DNA of 64,000 nt from Rutidosis leptorrhynchoides. Its lineage: Eukaryota > Streptophyta > Magnoliopsida > Asterales > Asteraceae. Positions 11,701 through 23,508 of this stretch are shown in pieces. The stretch is from NCBI RefSeq assembly GCF_046630445.1, contig NC_092333.1, positions 358,517,001 through 358,581,000 of the forward strand. Direction: 5' to 3'. The position numbers were made by a program, and so were the translations under genes. A model generated the notes under the pieces. The model was not told where the DNA came from and made no database searches. It worked only from the letters and a program-made list of their open reading frames with translations. The first letter of the stretch is position 1, and every line of letters starts with the position of its first letter.

Positions 11701-13369
11701 AACCTTTTCTTATTAGTTTTTGTGCCTTCAAATTACTAATAAGATGTAGCTTCGTGTTGCCCTTTTCTCCGTACACCATTAAGGGTTTTCCTTTTTCTCG
11801 TATAATGCGAATTGCATTTTTGTAACAAACGATCTCTGCTTTCACTTCTTTCAACCAGTCCATACCGATTATCACATCAAAACTCCCTAACTCTACTGGT
11901 ATCAAATCAATCTTAAATGTTTCGCTAACCAGTTTAATTTCTCGATTCCGACATATATTATCTGCTGAAATTAATTTACCATTTGCTAATTCGAGTAAAA
12001 ATTTACTATCCAAAGGCGTCAATGGACAACTTAATTTAGCACAAAAATCTCTACTCATATAGCTTCTATCCGCACCCGAATCAAATAAAACGTAAGCAGA
12101 TTTATTGTCAATAAGAAACGTACCCGTAACAAGCTCCGGGTCTTCCTGTGCCTCTGCCGCATTAATATTGAAAACTCTTCCGCGGCCTTGTCCATTCGTG
12201 TTCTCCTGGTTCGGGCAATTTCTAATAATGTGGCCCGGTTTTCCACATTTATAACAAACTACATTGGCATAACTTGCTCCGACACTACTTGCTCCGCCAT
12301 TACTCGTTCCGGCACCATTTGTTCCTTTCGTTCTATTAACCCCTGGTCCGTAGACCTCACACTTCGCCGCGCTATGACCATTTCTTTTACACTTGTTGCA
12401 AAATTTGGTGCAGAACCCTGAGTGATTCTTTTCACACCTTTGGCATAGCTGCTTCTGATTGTTGTTGTTGTTGCGGTTATTATTGTTGTTGGGATGATTG
12501 TTGTAGTTGCTGTTGTTGTTGTTGTTGTTGTTGTTGGGCCGTTTGTTGTAGTTGCGATTGATGTTGCGATTGTTGGGATAATTATTGCGATTATTGTTGT
12601 AATTGCTGTTGTTGTTGTATTGGGGATTCTTATCACCGTTTTCCTCCCACTTTCTTTTGACTTGCTTCACATTGGCCTCTTCAGCAGTCTGTTCTTTAAT
12701 TCTTTCTTCAATCTGGTTCACTAGTTTGTGAGCCATTCTACATGCCTGTTGTATGGAGGCGGGCTCGTGTGAACTTATATCTTCTTGGATTCTTTCCGGT
12801 AATCCTTTCACAAACGCGTCGATCTTCTCTTCCTCATCTTCGAATGCTCCCGGACACAATAGGCACAATTCTGTGAATCGTCTTTCGTACGTGGTAATAT
12901 CAAATCCTTGGGTTCGTAACCCTCTAAGTTCTGTCTTGAGCTTATTGACCTCGGTTCTGGGACGGTACTTCTCGTTCATCAAGTGCTTGAATGCTGACCA
13001 TGGTAGTGCGTACGCATCATCTTGTCCCACTTGCTCTAGATAGGTATTCCACCATGTTAACGCAGAACCTGTGAAGGTATGCGTAGCGTACTTCACTTTG
13101 TCCTCTTCAGTACACTTACTTATGGCAAACACCGATTCAACCTTCTCGGTCCACCGTTTCAATCCGATCGGTCCTTCGGTTCCATCAAATTCCAAAGGTT
13201 TGCAGGCAGTGAATTCTTTATAGGTGCATCCTACACGATTTCCTGTACTGCTAGATCCAAGGTTATTGTTGGTATGTAGCGCAGCCTGTACTGCGGCTAT
13301 GTTTGAAGCTAGAAAAGTACGGAATTCCTCTTCATTCATATTCACGGTGTGTCGAGTAGTCGGTGTCAT
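8795..13369 (-). pseudogene. TK-B gag-pol polyprotein, two in-frame stops
   Basis: One frame of 1525 codons from ATG at 13369 to TAA at 8795, broken only by TAG at 11180-11182 (Glu in the sister copies) and TGA at 10958-10960 (Trp in the sister copies), both in the reverse transcriptase/RNase H region. Approximate residues: gag 50-225; Asn-rich linker then two CCHC knuckles to about 390; protease DSGADRSY near 435; RT with FIDDILIY near 766; RNase H ([10 protein letters not shown]) near 910; integrase zinc finger (H, H, CLTC) 1095-1140; DDE core with [15 protein letters not shown] and SERTIQ 1170-1266; chromodomain-like end ([12 protein letters not shown] to [17 protein letters not shown]) about 1465-1513. 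Inside integrase, TDGQSER of the sisters is TDRQSER. Gene order PR-RT-RH-INT-chromodomain is that of Ty3/Gypsy chromoviruses. Confidence 0.95.
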
Positions 13370-13710
13370 TTCCTTCAAAATAGTTAAATGGAACAAGTTA
13401 ATCATACAGAATATTAAGAGTAGTTAATAGTATTTCGTAGCATAATATGAACTCATTTATAAAAGCTTTTTCTTCATATTAGCGTTTTATAAGTTTAAAT
13501 TCGGGTAGTACCTACCCGTTAAGTTCATACTTAGTAGCTAATATACAATTCAACTACTACAATTCTATATGAAAAACTGATTATAATAATATTTCGCGTT
13601 CAAACTTTTATACAATATTTTACAAACTTACAATACCGCTTATTTTACATAAAGCATGAAATATAGCACACAATAACTTTGATACAAGATAGTTGTGAAG
13701 ACAATTCTAG
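13370..13710 (-). other. TK-B spacer between F-box ORF and gag
   Basis: No gene. It holds the second copy of the priming-tract sequence at 13507-13522 (sense TTAACGGGTAGGTACT). An AT-rich stretch of about 200 bases precedes it on the F-box side. Confidence 0.65.
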
Positions 13711-14394
13711 CTAGTACACAAGTCGTTCAGCAAAGGCAATAAAGACACGTAATTCATACGTCCAGAAACAAGTCATGCATTCTGGTTTTACTAGGACTAC
13801 TTCCCATCCTTGGTCTTGTGCAACATAACCGTTATGGCCGTTGATAAGACAGCGTGTTGTAACGTCATCAAAGGGACGAGGGTTACGTAATGTCCAACAG
13901 TCCCGTAATAATCTAAAAACCTCATTTCTTACCCCAATTACCGACTCCGTCACTTGTGGAAACGTTTTGTTTAATAGTTGTAGCCCGATGTTCTTGTTCT
14001 CACTTTGGTGAGAAGCGAACATTACTAATCCGTAAGCATAACATGCTTCTTTATGTTGCATGTTAGCCGCTTTTTCTAAATCACGAAGTCCAATATTCGG
14101 ATATATTGAGTCAAAATAATTTCTTAACCCGTTGCGTAAAATAGCATTTGGGTTCCCCGCAATATATGCGTCAAAGTAAACACATCGTAACTTATGGGTT
14201 TCCCAATGTGATATCCCCCATCTTTCAAACGAAAGTCTCTTATAAACCAAGACATTCTTGGAACGTTCTTCGAATGTCTTACAAACTGATCTCGCCTTAA
14301 ATAGCTGTGCCGAGGAATTCTGGCCGACTCTAGACAAGATTTCATCAATCATGTCTCCGGGTAGGTCTCTTAAAATATTGGGTTGTCTATCCAT
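13711..14394 (-). CDS. F-box protein ORF carried by TK-B, intact
   Basis: Open for 227 codons, start ATG at 14394 (MDRQPNILRDLPGDM). The F-box covers about residues 7-55: LRDLPGDMIDEILSRVG, LFKARSVCKTF, LVYKRLSFERWG. F-box proteins bind SKP1 and pick targets for ubiquitination in SCF complexes. The part after it (about 75-130) has GNPNAILRNGLRNYFDS and KEACYAYGLVMF, a pattern I associate with plant F-box proteins of the At2g35280 type; the Cys/Trp-rich end (CWTLRNPRPF, MTCFWTYELRVF) would be the target-binding side. This is not a known core retrotransposon gene. It sits between the acidic ORF and gag, in sense with the element. Being intact while gag-pol carries two stops may be chance, given the short length. 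Alternative: a non-functional fragment carried along passively. Confidence 0.87.
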   Translation of the reverse strand: MDRQPNILRDLPGDMIDEILSRVGQNSSAQLFKARSVCKTFEERSKNVLVYKRLSFERWGISHWETHKLRCVYFDAYIAGNPNAILRNGLRNYFDSIYPNIGLRDLEKAANMQHKEACYAYGLVMFASHQSENKNIGLQLLNKTFPQVTESVIGVRNEVFRLLRDCWTLRNPRPFDDVTTRCLINGHNGYVAQDQGWEVVLVKPECMTCFWTYELRVFIAFAERLVY

Positions 14395-14530
14395 TTTGTG
14401 TTTTTAAACTGTAAAATAGACAAGAGTTAGATTCATAAAAAAATACTTATTAATACAAGCAATTTTTACATATATCATAAAGCATAAGAACACTATATTA
14501 CATATATTACACCACACGAATACAACTATC

Positions 14531-15144
14531 TTATTCCGACTCGCTCGTTTCTTCTTCTTTGGTTTTGGTTCGTTTTGCCAAGTTTCTAGGGATATATGAT
14601 GTTCCCCTAATACGAGCCGTAATTTTCCACATTGGTTTAGAAAAACCCGGTGGTTTAGAGGTTCCCGGGTCATTGTTAAAACTTAAGGACTTCGGGGTTG
14701 ACGATACATATAAAGTTCATCGGGGTTGGAATTAGATTTTTCTATTTTTATGCCCTTTCCCTTATTATTTTCTTTTGCCTTTTTAAATTCAGTTGGGGTA
14801 ATTTCTATAACATCATCGGATTTCTTGTCGGAATCTGATTCATCGGAGAATTGGTAATCCTCCCAATATTTTGCTTCCTTGGCGGAAACACCATTGACCA
14901 TAATTAACCTTGGTCGGTTGGTTGAGGATTTTCTTTTACTTAACCGTTTTATTATTTCCCCCACTGGTTCTATTTCTTCATCCGGTTCCGATTCTTCTTC
15001 CGGTTCCGATTCTTCTTCCGGTTCCGACTCTTCTTCCGGTTCCTCTTCGGGAACTTGTGAATTAATCCACGAATCATTCCAATTTACATTTGACTCTTCA
15101 TTATTATTAGGTGAGTCAATGGGACTTGTTCTAGAGGTAGACAT
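14531..15144 (-). pseudogene. Acidic ORF (ORF-A) of TK-B, one frameshift
   Basis: Start ATG at 15144 and the same start sequence as the TK-A copy. The frame is lost near 14695 by a missing C in a short C-run (TK-A has one more C at the matching place). The remaining bases down to TAA at 14531 match TK-A, so total length differs by one base (614 against 615). The EEESEP-type repeats are at about residues 33-61, with DEEIEP as the last unit. Confidence 0.7.
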
Positions 15145-15333
15145 CTATCACATAATATCAAACGCGTTAAGAGATTAATATATCACATAATATTCACATG
15201 TTAAAAATATATAGTTTCCAACAAAATTTGTTAAGCAATCATTTTTCAAGTAAACACGGTCGAAGTCCAGACTCACTAATGCATCCTAACAAACTCGATA
15301 AGACACACTAATGCAAATTTTCTGGTTCTCTAA

Positions 15334-15353
15334 GACCAACGCTCGGATACCAA
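15334..15353 (-). other. TK-B primer binding site
   Basis: Sense TTGGTATCCGAGCGTTGGTC, one base after the 5' LTR end. It is identical to the sites in TK-A and TK-C. Confidence 0.8.
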
Positions 15354-15354
15354 C

Positions 15355-18300
15355 TGAAATGTCCCGTTCTTATTGATTAAAAACGTTCCATATTAATTGA
15401 TTTCGTTGCGAGGTTTTGACCTCTATATGAGACGTTTTTCAAAGACTGCATTCATTTTTAAAACAAACCATAACCTTTATTTCATAGATAAAGGTTTTAA
15501 AAAGCTTTACGTAGATTATCAAATAATGATAATCTAAAATATCCTGTTTACACACGACCATTACATAATGGTTTACAATACAAATATGTTACATCGAAAT
15601 CAGTTTCTTGAATTCAGTTTTTACACAATATCATACAAACATGGACTCCAAATCTTGTCCTTATTTTAGTATGCAACAGCGGAAGCTCTTAATATTCACC
15701 TGAGAATAAACATGCTTTAAACGTCAACAAAAATGTTGGTGAGTTATAGGTTTAACCTATATATATCAAATCGTAACAATAGACCACAAGATTTCATATT
15801 TCAATACACATCCCATACATAGAGATAAAAATCATTCATATGGTGAACACCTGGTAACCGACAATAACAAGATGCATATATAAGAATATCCCCATCATTC
15901 CGGGACACCCTTCGGATATGATATAAATTTCGAAGTACTAAAGCATCCGGTACTTTGGATGGGGTTTGTTAGACCCAATAGATCTATCTTTAGGATTCGC
16001 GTCAATTAGGGTGTCTGTTCCCTAATTCTTAGATTACCAGACTTAATAAAAAGGGGCATATTCGATTTCGATAATTCAACCATAGAATGTAGTTTCACGT
16101 ACTTGTGTCTACTTTGTAAATCATTTATAAAACCTGCATGTATTCTCATCCCAAAAATATTAGATTTTAAAAGTGGGACTATAACTCACTTTCACAGATT
16201 TTTACTTCGTCGGGAAGTAAGACTTGGCCACTGGTTGATTCACGAACCTATAACAATATATACATATATATCAAAGTATGTTCAAAATATATTTACAACA
16301 CTTTTAATATATTTTGATGTTTTAAGTTTATTAAGTCAGCTGTCCTCGTTAGTAACCTACAACTAGTTGTCCACAGTTAGATGTACAGAAATAAATCGAT
16401 AAATATTATCTTGAATCAATCCACGACCCAGTGTATACGTATCTCAGTATTGATCACAACTCAAACTATATATATTTTGGAATCAACCTCAACCCTGTAT
16501 AGCTAACTCCAACATTCACATATAGAGTGTCTATGGTTGTTCCGAAATATATATAGATGTGTCGACATGATAGGTCGAAACATTGTATACGTGTCTATGG
16601 TATCTCAAGATTACATAATATACAATACAAGTTGATTAAGTTATGGTTGGAATAGATTTGTTACCAATTTTCACGTAGCTAAAATGAGAAAAATTATCCA
16701 ATCTTGTTTTACCCATAACTTCTTCATTTTAAATCCGTTTTGAGTGAATCAAATTGCTATGGTTTCATATTGAACTCTATTTTATGAATCTAAACAGAAA
16801 AGTATAGGTTTATAGTCGGAAAAATAAGTTACAAGTCATTTTTGTAAAGGTAGTCATTTCAGTCGAAAGAACGACGTCTAGATGACCATTTTAGAAAATA
16901 TACTTCCACTTTGAGTTTAATCATAATTTTTGGATATAGTTTCATGTTCATAATAAAAATCATTTTCTCAGAATAAAAACTTTAAAATCAAAGTTTATCA
17001 TAGTTTTTAATTAACTAACCCAAAACAGCCCGCGGTGTTACTACGACGGCGTAAATCCGGTTTTACGGTGTTTTTCGTGTTTCCAGGTTTTAAATCATTA
17101 AGTTAGCATATCATATAGATATAGAACATGTGTGTAGTTAATTTTAAAAGTCAAGTTAGAAGGATTAACTTTTGTTTGCGAACAAGTTTAGAACTAACTA
17201 AACTATGTTCTAGTGATTACGAGTTTAAACCTTCGAATAAGATAGCTTTATATGTATGAATCGAATGATGTTATGAACATCATTACTACCTTAAGTTCCT
17301 TGGATAAACCTACTGGAAAAGAGAAAAATGGATCTAGCTTCAACGGATCCTTGGATGGCTCGAAGTTCTTGAAGCAGAATCATGACACGAAAACAAGTTC
17401 AAGTAAGATCATCACTTGAAATAAGATTGTTATAGTTATAGAAATTGAACCAAAGTTTGAATATGATTATTACCTTGTATTAGAATGATAACCTACTGTA
17501 AGAAACAAAGATTTCTTGAGGTTGGATGATCACCTTACAAGATTGGAAGTGAGCTAGCAAACTTGAAAGTATTCTTGATTTTATGTAACTAGAACTTGTA
17601 AAATATATGAAGAACACTTAGAACTTGAAGATAGAACTTGAGAGAGATCAATTAGATGAAGAAAATTGAAGAATGAAAGTGTTTGTAGGTGTTTTTGGTC
17701 GTTGGTGTATGGATTAGATATAAAGGATATGTAATTTTGTTTTCATGTAAATAAGTCATGAATGATTACTCATATTTTTGTAATTTTATGAGATATTTCA
17801 TGCTAGTTGCCAAATGATGGTTCCCACATGTGTTAGGTGACTCACATGGGCTGCTAAGAGCTGATCATTGGAGTGTATATACCAATAGTACATACATCTA
17901 AAAGCTGTGTATTGTACGAGTACGAATACGGGTGCATACGAGTAGAATTGTTGATGAAACTGAACGAGGATGTAATTGTAAGCATTTTTGTTAAGTAGAA
18001 GTATTTTGATAAGTGTCTTGAAGTCTTTCAAAAGTGTATGAATACATATTAAAACACTACATGTATATACATTTTAACTGAGTCGTTAAGTCATCGTTAG
18101 TCGTTACATGTAAATGTTGTTTTGAAACCTTTAGGTTAATGATCTTGTTGAATGTTGTTAACCCATTGTTTATTATAACAAATGAGATGTTAAATTGTTA
18201 TATTATCATGATATTATGATATATAATATATCTCAGTATGATGTATATACAGTTAAATGTCGTTACAACGATAATCGTTACATATATGTCTCGTTTCGAA

Positions 18301-18779
18301 ATCATTAAGTTAGTAGTCTTATTTTTACATATGTATTTCATTGTTAATACACTTAATAATATATTTACTTATCATTTAACATAATTAACCAAGTGTATCA
18401 ATATCTTAATATGATTCATATGTACCTAGTAAGACGTTGTTATAACGATAATCGTTATATATATCGTTTTCGAGTTTCTTAAATTAATAGTCTCATTTTT
18501 ATGTATATAACTCATTGTTAAAATACCTAATGAGATACATACTTATAATAAAAATATGTTAACTATATATATAACCATATATATGTCATCGTATAGTTTT
18601 TACAAGTTTTAACGTTCGTGAATCACCGGTCAACTTGGGTGGTCAATTGTCTATATGAAACATATTTCAATTAATCAAGTCTTAACAAGTTTGATTGCTT
18701 AACATGTTGGAAACATTTAATCATGTAAATATCAATCTCAATTAATATATATAAATATGGAAAAGTTCGGGTCACTACA
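15355..18779 (-). repeat. TK-B 5' LTR (3.43 kb)
   Basis: Reverse orientation, TG/CA ends, and nearly identical by eye to 5722-8759 outside the 386-base block 18039-18424 that the other copy lacks. The stem-loop group near the LTR 3' end (about 15400-15560) matches TK-A. The U3 ORF of 77 codons is at 17798-18031 (minus). Confidence 0.95.
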
Positions 18780-18784
18780 TAAAG
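18780..18784. repeat. Target site duplication taaag, right copy
   Basis: Directly follows the TK-B LTR end (tcactaca). Pairs with 5717-5721; TK-A pol continues from here. Confidence 0.93.
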
Positions 18785-20221
18785 GAGGCGCAACAAGGAG
18801 TTTTAAAAGAGGGAAATTTAAAGGATGAAATACCCAAAGGATCGGAGAAGCATCTTAATATTCGGAAAGACGGAACCCGGTATAGGGCTGAAAGGATTTG
18901 GGTACCAAAATTTGGAGATATGAGAGAAATGGTACTTAGAGAAGCTCATAAAACCAGATACTCAATACATCCTGGAACGGGGAAGATGTACAAGGATCTC
19001 AAGAAACATTTTTGGTGGCCGGGTATGAAAGCCGATGTTGCTAAATACGTAGGAGAATGTTTGACGTGTTCTAAGGTTAAAGCTGAGCATCAGAAACCAT
19101 CAGGTCTACTTCAACAACCCGAAATCCCAGAATGGAAATGGGAAAACATTACCATGGATTTCATCACTAAATTGCCAAGGACTGCAAGTGGTTTTGATAC
19201 TATTTGGATAATAGTTGATCGTCTCACCAAATTAGCACACTTCCTGCCAATAAGAGAAGATGACAAGATGGAGAAGTTAGCACGACTGTATTTGAAGGAA
19301 GTCATCTCCAGACATGGAATACCAATCTCTATTATCTCTGATAGGGATAGCAGATTTATTTCAAGATTCTGGCAGACATTACAGCAAGCATTAGGAACTC
19401 GTCTAGACATGAGTACTGCCTATCATCCACAAACTGATGGGCAGAGCGAAAGGATGATACAAACGCTTGAAGACATGCTACGAGCATGTGTTATTGATTT
19501 CGGAAACAGTTGGGATCGACATCTACCGTTAGCAGAATTTTCCTACAACAACAGCTACCATTCAAGCATTGAGATGGCGCCGTTTGAAGCACTTTATGGT
19601 AGAAAGTGCAGGTCTCCAATTTGTTGGAGTGAAGTGGGGGATAGACAGATTACGGGTCCGGAGATTATACAAGAAACTACCGAGAAGATCATCCAAATTC
19701 AACAACGGTTGAAAACCGTCCAAAGTCGACAAAAGAGCTACGCTGACATTAAAAGAAAAGATATAGAATTTGAAATTGGAGAGATGGTCATGCTTAAAGT
19801 TGCACCTTGGAAAGGTGTTGTTCGATTTGGTAAACGAGGGAAATTAAATCCAAGGTATATTGGACCATTCAAGATTATTGATCGTGTCGGACCAGTAGCT
19901 TACCGACTTGAGTTACCTCAACAACTCGCGGCTGTACATAACACTTTCCACGTCTTGAATTTGAAGAAATGTTTTGCTAAAGAAGATCTCACTATTCCGT
20001 TAGATGAAATCCAAATCAACGAAAAACTTCAATTCATCGAAGAACCCGTCGAAATAATGGATCGTGAGGTTAAAAGACTTAAGCAAAACAAGATACCAAT
20101 TGTTAAGGTTCGATGGAATGCTCGTAGAGGACCCGAGTTCACCTGGGAGCGTGAAGATCAGATGAAGAAGAAATACCCGCATCTCTTTCCAGAAGATTCG
20201 TCAACACCTTCAACAGCTTAA
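18785..20221 (+). pseudogene. TK-A gag-pol, second part (integrase and chromodomain)
   Basis: Continuation of the interrupted TK-A pol. Open without a stop to TAA at 20219-20221. It shows the integrase zinc finger ([11 protein letters not shown] to CLTCSK), DDE core ([25 protein letters not shown]), the GPF-type module ([19 protein letters not shown]) and the chromodomain-like C-terminus ([12 protein letters not shown] to KKKYPHLF). The chromodomain in this clade is thought to guide integration to heterochromatin by binding methylated histone H3. It has no start codon of its own; it is expressed only as part of the polyprotein, from which TK-B has cut it off. Confidence 0.93.
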
Positions 20222-20241
20222 AATTTCGGGACGAAATTTAT

Positions 20242-20256
20242 TTAACGGGTAGGTAC
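20242..20256 (+). other. TK-A plus-strand priming tract
   Basis: TTAACGGGTAGGTAC directly before the 3' LTR; invariant in the three elements and repeated near 2421. Confidence 0.65.
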
Positions 20257-23200
20257 TGTAGTGACCCGAACTTTTCCATGTTAATATATATTAATTGAGA
20301 TTGATATTTACATGATTAAATGTTTCCAACATATTAAGCAATCAAACTTGTTAAGACTTGATTTATTGAAATAGGTTTCATATAGACAATTGACTACCCA
20401 AGTTGACCGGTGATTCACGAACGTTAAAACTTGTAAAAACTATATGATGACATATATATGGTTATATATATAGTTAATATGATATTATGATAAGTAAACA
20501 TATCATTAAGTATATTAACAATGAACTACATATGTAAAAACAAGACTACTAACTTAATGATTTTGAAACGAGACATATATGTAACGATTATCGTTGTAAC
20601 GACATTTAATGTATATATATCATATTAAGAGATATTTGTACATCATAATATCATGATAATATAATAATTTAAAAATCTCTTTTGATATTATAAACATTGG
20701 GTTAACAACATTTAACAAGATCGTTAACCTAAAGGTTTCAAAACAACATTTACATGTAACGACTAACGATGACTTAACGACTCAGTTAAAATGTATATAC
20801 ATGTAGTGTTTTAATATGTATTCATACACTTTTGAAAGACTTCAAGACACTTATCAAAATACTTCTACTTAACAAAAATGCTTACAATTACATCCTCGTT
20901 CAGTTTCATTAACAATTCTACTCGTATGCACCCGTATTCGTACTCGTACAATACACAGCTTTTAGATGTATGTACTATTGGTATATACACTCCAATGATC
21001 AGCTCTTAGCAGCCCATGTGAGTCACCTAACACATGTGGGAACCATCATTTGGCAACTAGCATGAAATATCTCATAAAATTACAAAAATATGAGTAATGA
21101 TTCATGACTTATTTACATGAAAACAAAATTACATATCCTTTATATCTAATCCATACACCAACGACCAAAAACACCTACAAACACTTTCATTCTTCAATTT
21201 TCTTCATCTAATTGATCTCTCTCAAGTTCTATCTTCAAGTTCTAAGTGTTCTTCATAAATTCCAAAAGTTCTAGTTTCATAAAATCAAGAATACTTTCAA
21301 GTTTGCTAGCTCACTTCCAATCTTGTAAGGTGATCATCCAACCTCAAGAAATCTTTGTTTCTTACAGTAGGTTATCATTCTAATACAAGTTAATAATCAT
21401 ATTCAAACTTTGGTTCAATTTCTATAACTATAACAATCTTATTTCAAGTGATGATCTTACTTGAACTTGTTTTCGTGTCATGATTCTGCTTCAAGAACTT
21501 CGAGCCATCCAAGGATCCATTGAAGCTAGATCTATTTTTCTCCTTTCCAGTAGGTTTATCCAAGGAACTTAAGGTAGTAATGATGTTCATAACATCATTC
21601 GATTCATACATATAAAGCTATCTTATTCGAAGGTTTAAACTTGTAATCACTAGAACATAGTTTAGTTAATTCTAAACTTGTTCGCAAACAAAAGTTAATC
21701 CTTCTAACTTGAATTTTAAAATCAACTAAACACATGTTCTATATCTGTATTATATGCTAACTTAATGATTTAAAACCTGGAAACACGAAAAACACCGTAA
21801 AACCGGATTTACGCCGTCGTAGTAACACCGCGGGCTGTTTTGGGTTAGTTAATTAAAAACTATGATAAACTTTGATTTAAAAGTTGTTATTCTGAGAAAA
21901 TGATTTTTATTATGAACATGAAACTATATCCAAAAATTATGGTTAAACTCAAAGTGGAAGTATGTTTTCTAAAATGGTCATCTAGACGTCGTTCTTTCGA
22001 CTGAAATGACTACCTTTACAAAAACGACTTGTAACTTATTTTTCCGACTATAAACCTATAATTTTTTTGTTTAGATTCATAAAATGGAGTTCAATATGAA
22101 ACCATAGCAATTTGATTCACTCAAAACGGATTTAAAATGAAGAAGTTATGGGTAAAACAAGATTGGATAATTTTTCTCATTTTAGCTACGTGAAAATTGG
22201 TAACAAATCTATTCCAACCATAACTTAATCAACTTGTATTGTATATTATGTAATCTTGAGATACCATAGAAACGTATACAATGTTTCGACCTATCATGTC
22301 GACACATCTATATATATTTCGGAACAACCATAGACACTCTATATGTGAATGTTGGAGTTAGCTATACAGGGTTGAGGTTGATTCCAAAATATATATAGTT
22401 TGAGTTGTGATCAATACTGAGATACGTATACACTGGGTCGTGGATTGATTCAAGATAATATTTATCGATTTATTTCTGTACATCTAACTGTGGACAACTA
22501 GTTGTAGGTTACTAACGAGGACAGCTGACTTAATAAACTTAAAACATCAAAATATATTAAAAGTGTTGTAAATATATTTTGAACATACTTTGATATATAT
22601 GTATATATTGTTATAGGTTCGTGAATCAACCAGTGGCCAAGTCTTACTTCCCGACGAAGTAAAAATCTGTGAAAGTGAGTTATAGTCCCACTTTTAAAAT
22701 CTAATATTTTTGGGATGAGAATACATGCAGGTTTTATAAATGATTTACAAAGTAGACACAAGTACGTGAAACTACATTCTATGGTTGAATTATCGAAATC
22801 GAATATGCCCCTTTTTATTAAGTCTGGTAATCTAAGAATTAGGGAACAGACACCCTAATTGACACGAATCCTAAAGATAGATCTATTGGGCCTAACAAAC
22901 CCCATCCAAAGTACCGAATGCTTTAGTACTTCGAAATTTATATCATATCCGAAGGGTGTCCCGGAATGATGGGGATATTCTTATATATGCATCTTGTTAA
23001 TGTCGGTTACCAGGTGTTCACCATATGAATGATTTTTATCTCTATGTATGGGATGTGTTTTGAAATATGAAACCTTGTGGTCTATTGTTACGATTTGATA
23101 TATATAGGTTAAACCTATAACTCACCAACATTTTTGTTGACGTTTAAAGCATGTTTATTCTCAGGTGAATATTAAGAGCTTCCGCTGTTGCATACTAAAA

Positions 23201-23508
23201 TAAGGACAAGATTTGGAGTCCATGTTTGTATGATATTGTGTAAAAACTGCATTCAAGAAACTGATTTCGATGTAACATATTTGTATTGTAAACCATTATG
23301 TAATGGTCGTGTGTAAACAGGATATTTTAGATTATCATTATTTGATAATCTACGTAAAGCTTTTTAAACCTTTATTTATGAAATAAAGGTTATGGTTTGT
23401 TTTAAAAATGAATGCAGTCTTTGAAAAACGTCTCATATAGAGGTCAAAACCTCGCAACGAAATCAATTAATATAGAACGTTTTTAATCAATAAGAACGGG
23501 ACATTTCA
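20257..23508 (+). repeat. TK-A 3' LTR (3.25 kb)
   Basis: Begins TGTAGTGACCCG and ends GGGACATTTCA. It matches 1-587 at its right end. Conserved inverted repeats include AATGATGTTCATAACATCATT and, near the 3' end, four stem-loops (about 23291-23453). The 77-codon U3 ORF is broken by a stop here (cat taa caa). Confidence 0.95.

Larger units (their letters stand above)
5722..18779 (-). mobile_element. TK-B: full-length chromovirus nested in TK-A
   Basis: Complete minus-strand element of the TK family, inserted in the pol gene of TK-A with target duplication taaag on both sides. Sense order from right to left: 5' LTR (15355-18779), primer site (15334-15353), acidic ORF, intact F-box ORF, gag-pol (13369-8795), priming tract (8760-8774), 3' LTR (5722-8759). 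The gag-pol frame is open over its whole length except for two stop codons. It is the best preserved copy in the window. By position it is younger than TK-A. Confidence 0.95.
1..23508 (+). mobile_element. TK-A: Ty3/Gypsy chromovirus (Tekay/Del-like), interrupted
   Basis: A plus-strand LTR retrotransposon. Order: partial 5' LTR (1-587), primer site (589-608), acidic ORF (797-1411), F-box ORF (1548-2232), gag-pol (2574-5721, continuing 18785-20221), priming tract (20242-20256), 3' LTR (20257-23508). The pol gene is split by the nested element TK-B with a 5-base target duplication. The C-terminal chromodomain after integrase and LTRs over 3 kb fit the Tekay/Del clade of chromoviruses; that clade call is inference. 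The right target duplication should be ttagc (23509-23513); the left one lies outside the window. A frameshift near 5230 and a stop at 5407-5409 break pol independently of the TK-B insertion. Confidence 0.93.

Noticed and set aside
14404..14673. Separate 89-codon protein downstream of the acidic ORF (also 1269-1538 and 50297-50572)
   Set aside because: It is an alternative frame of the acidic ORF's C-terminal part running into the intron-like spacer.
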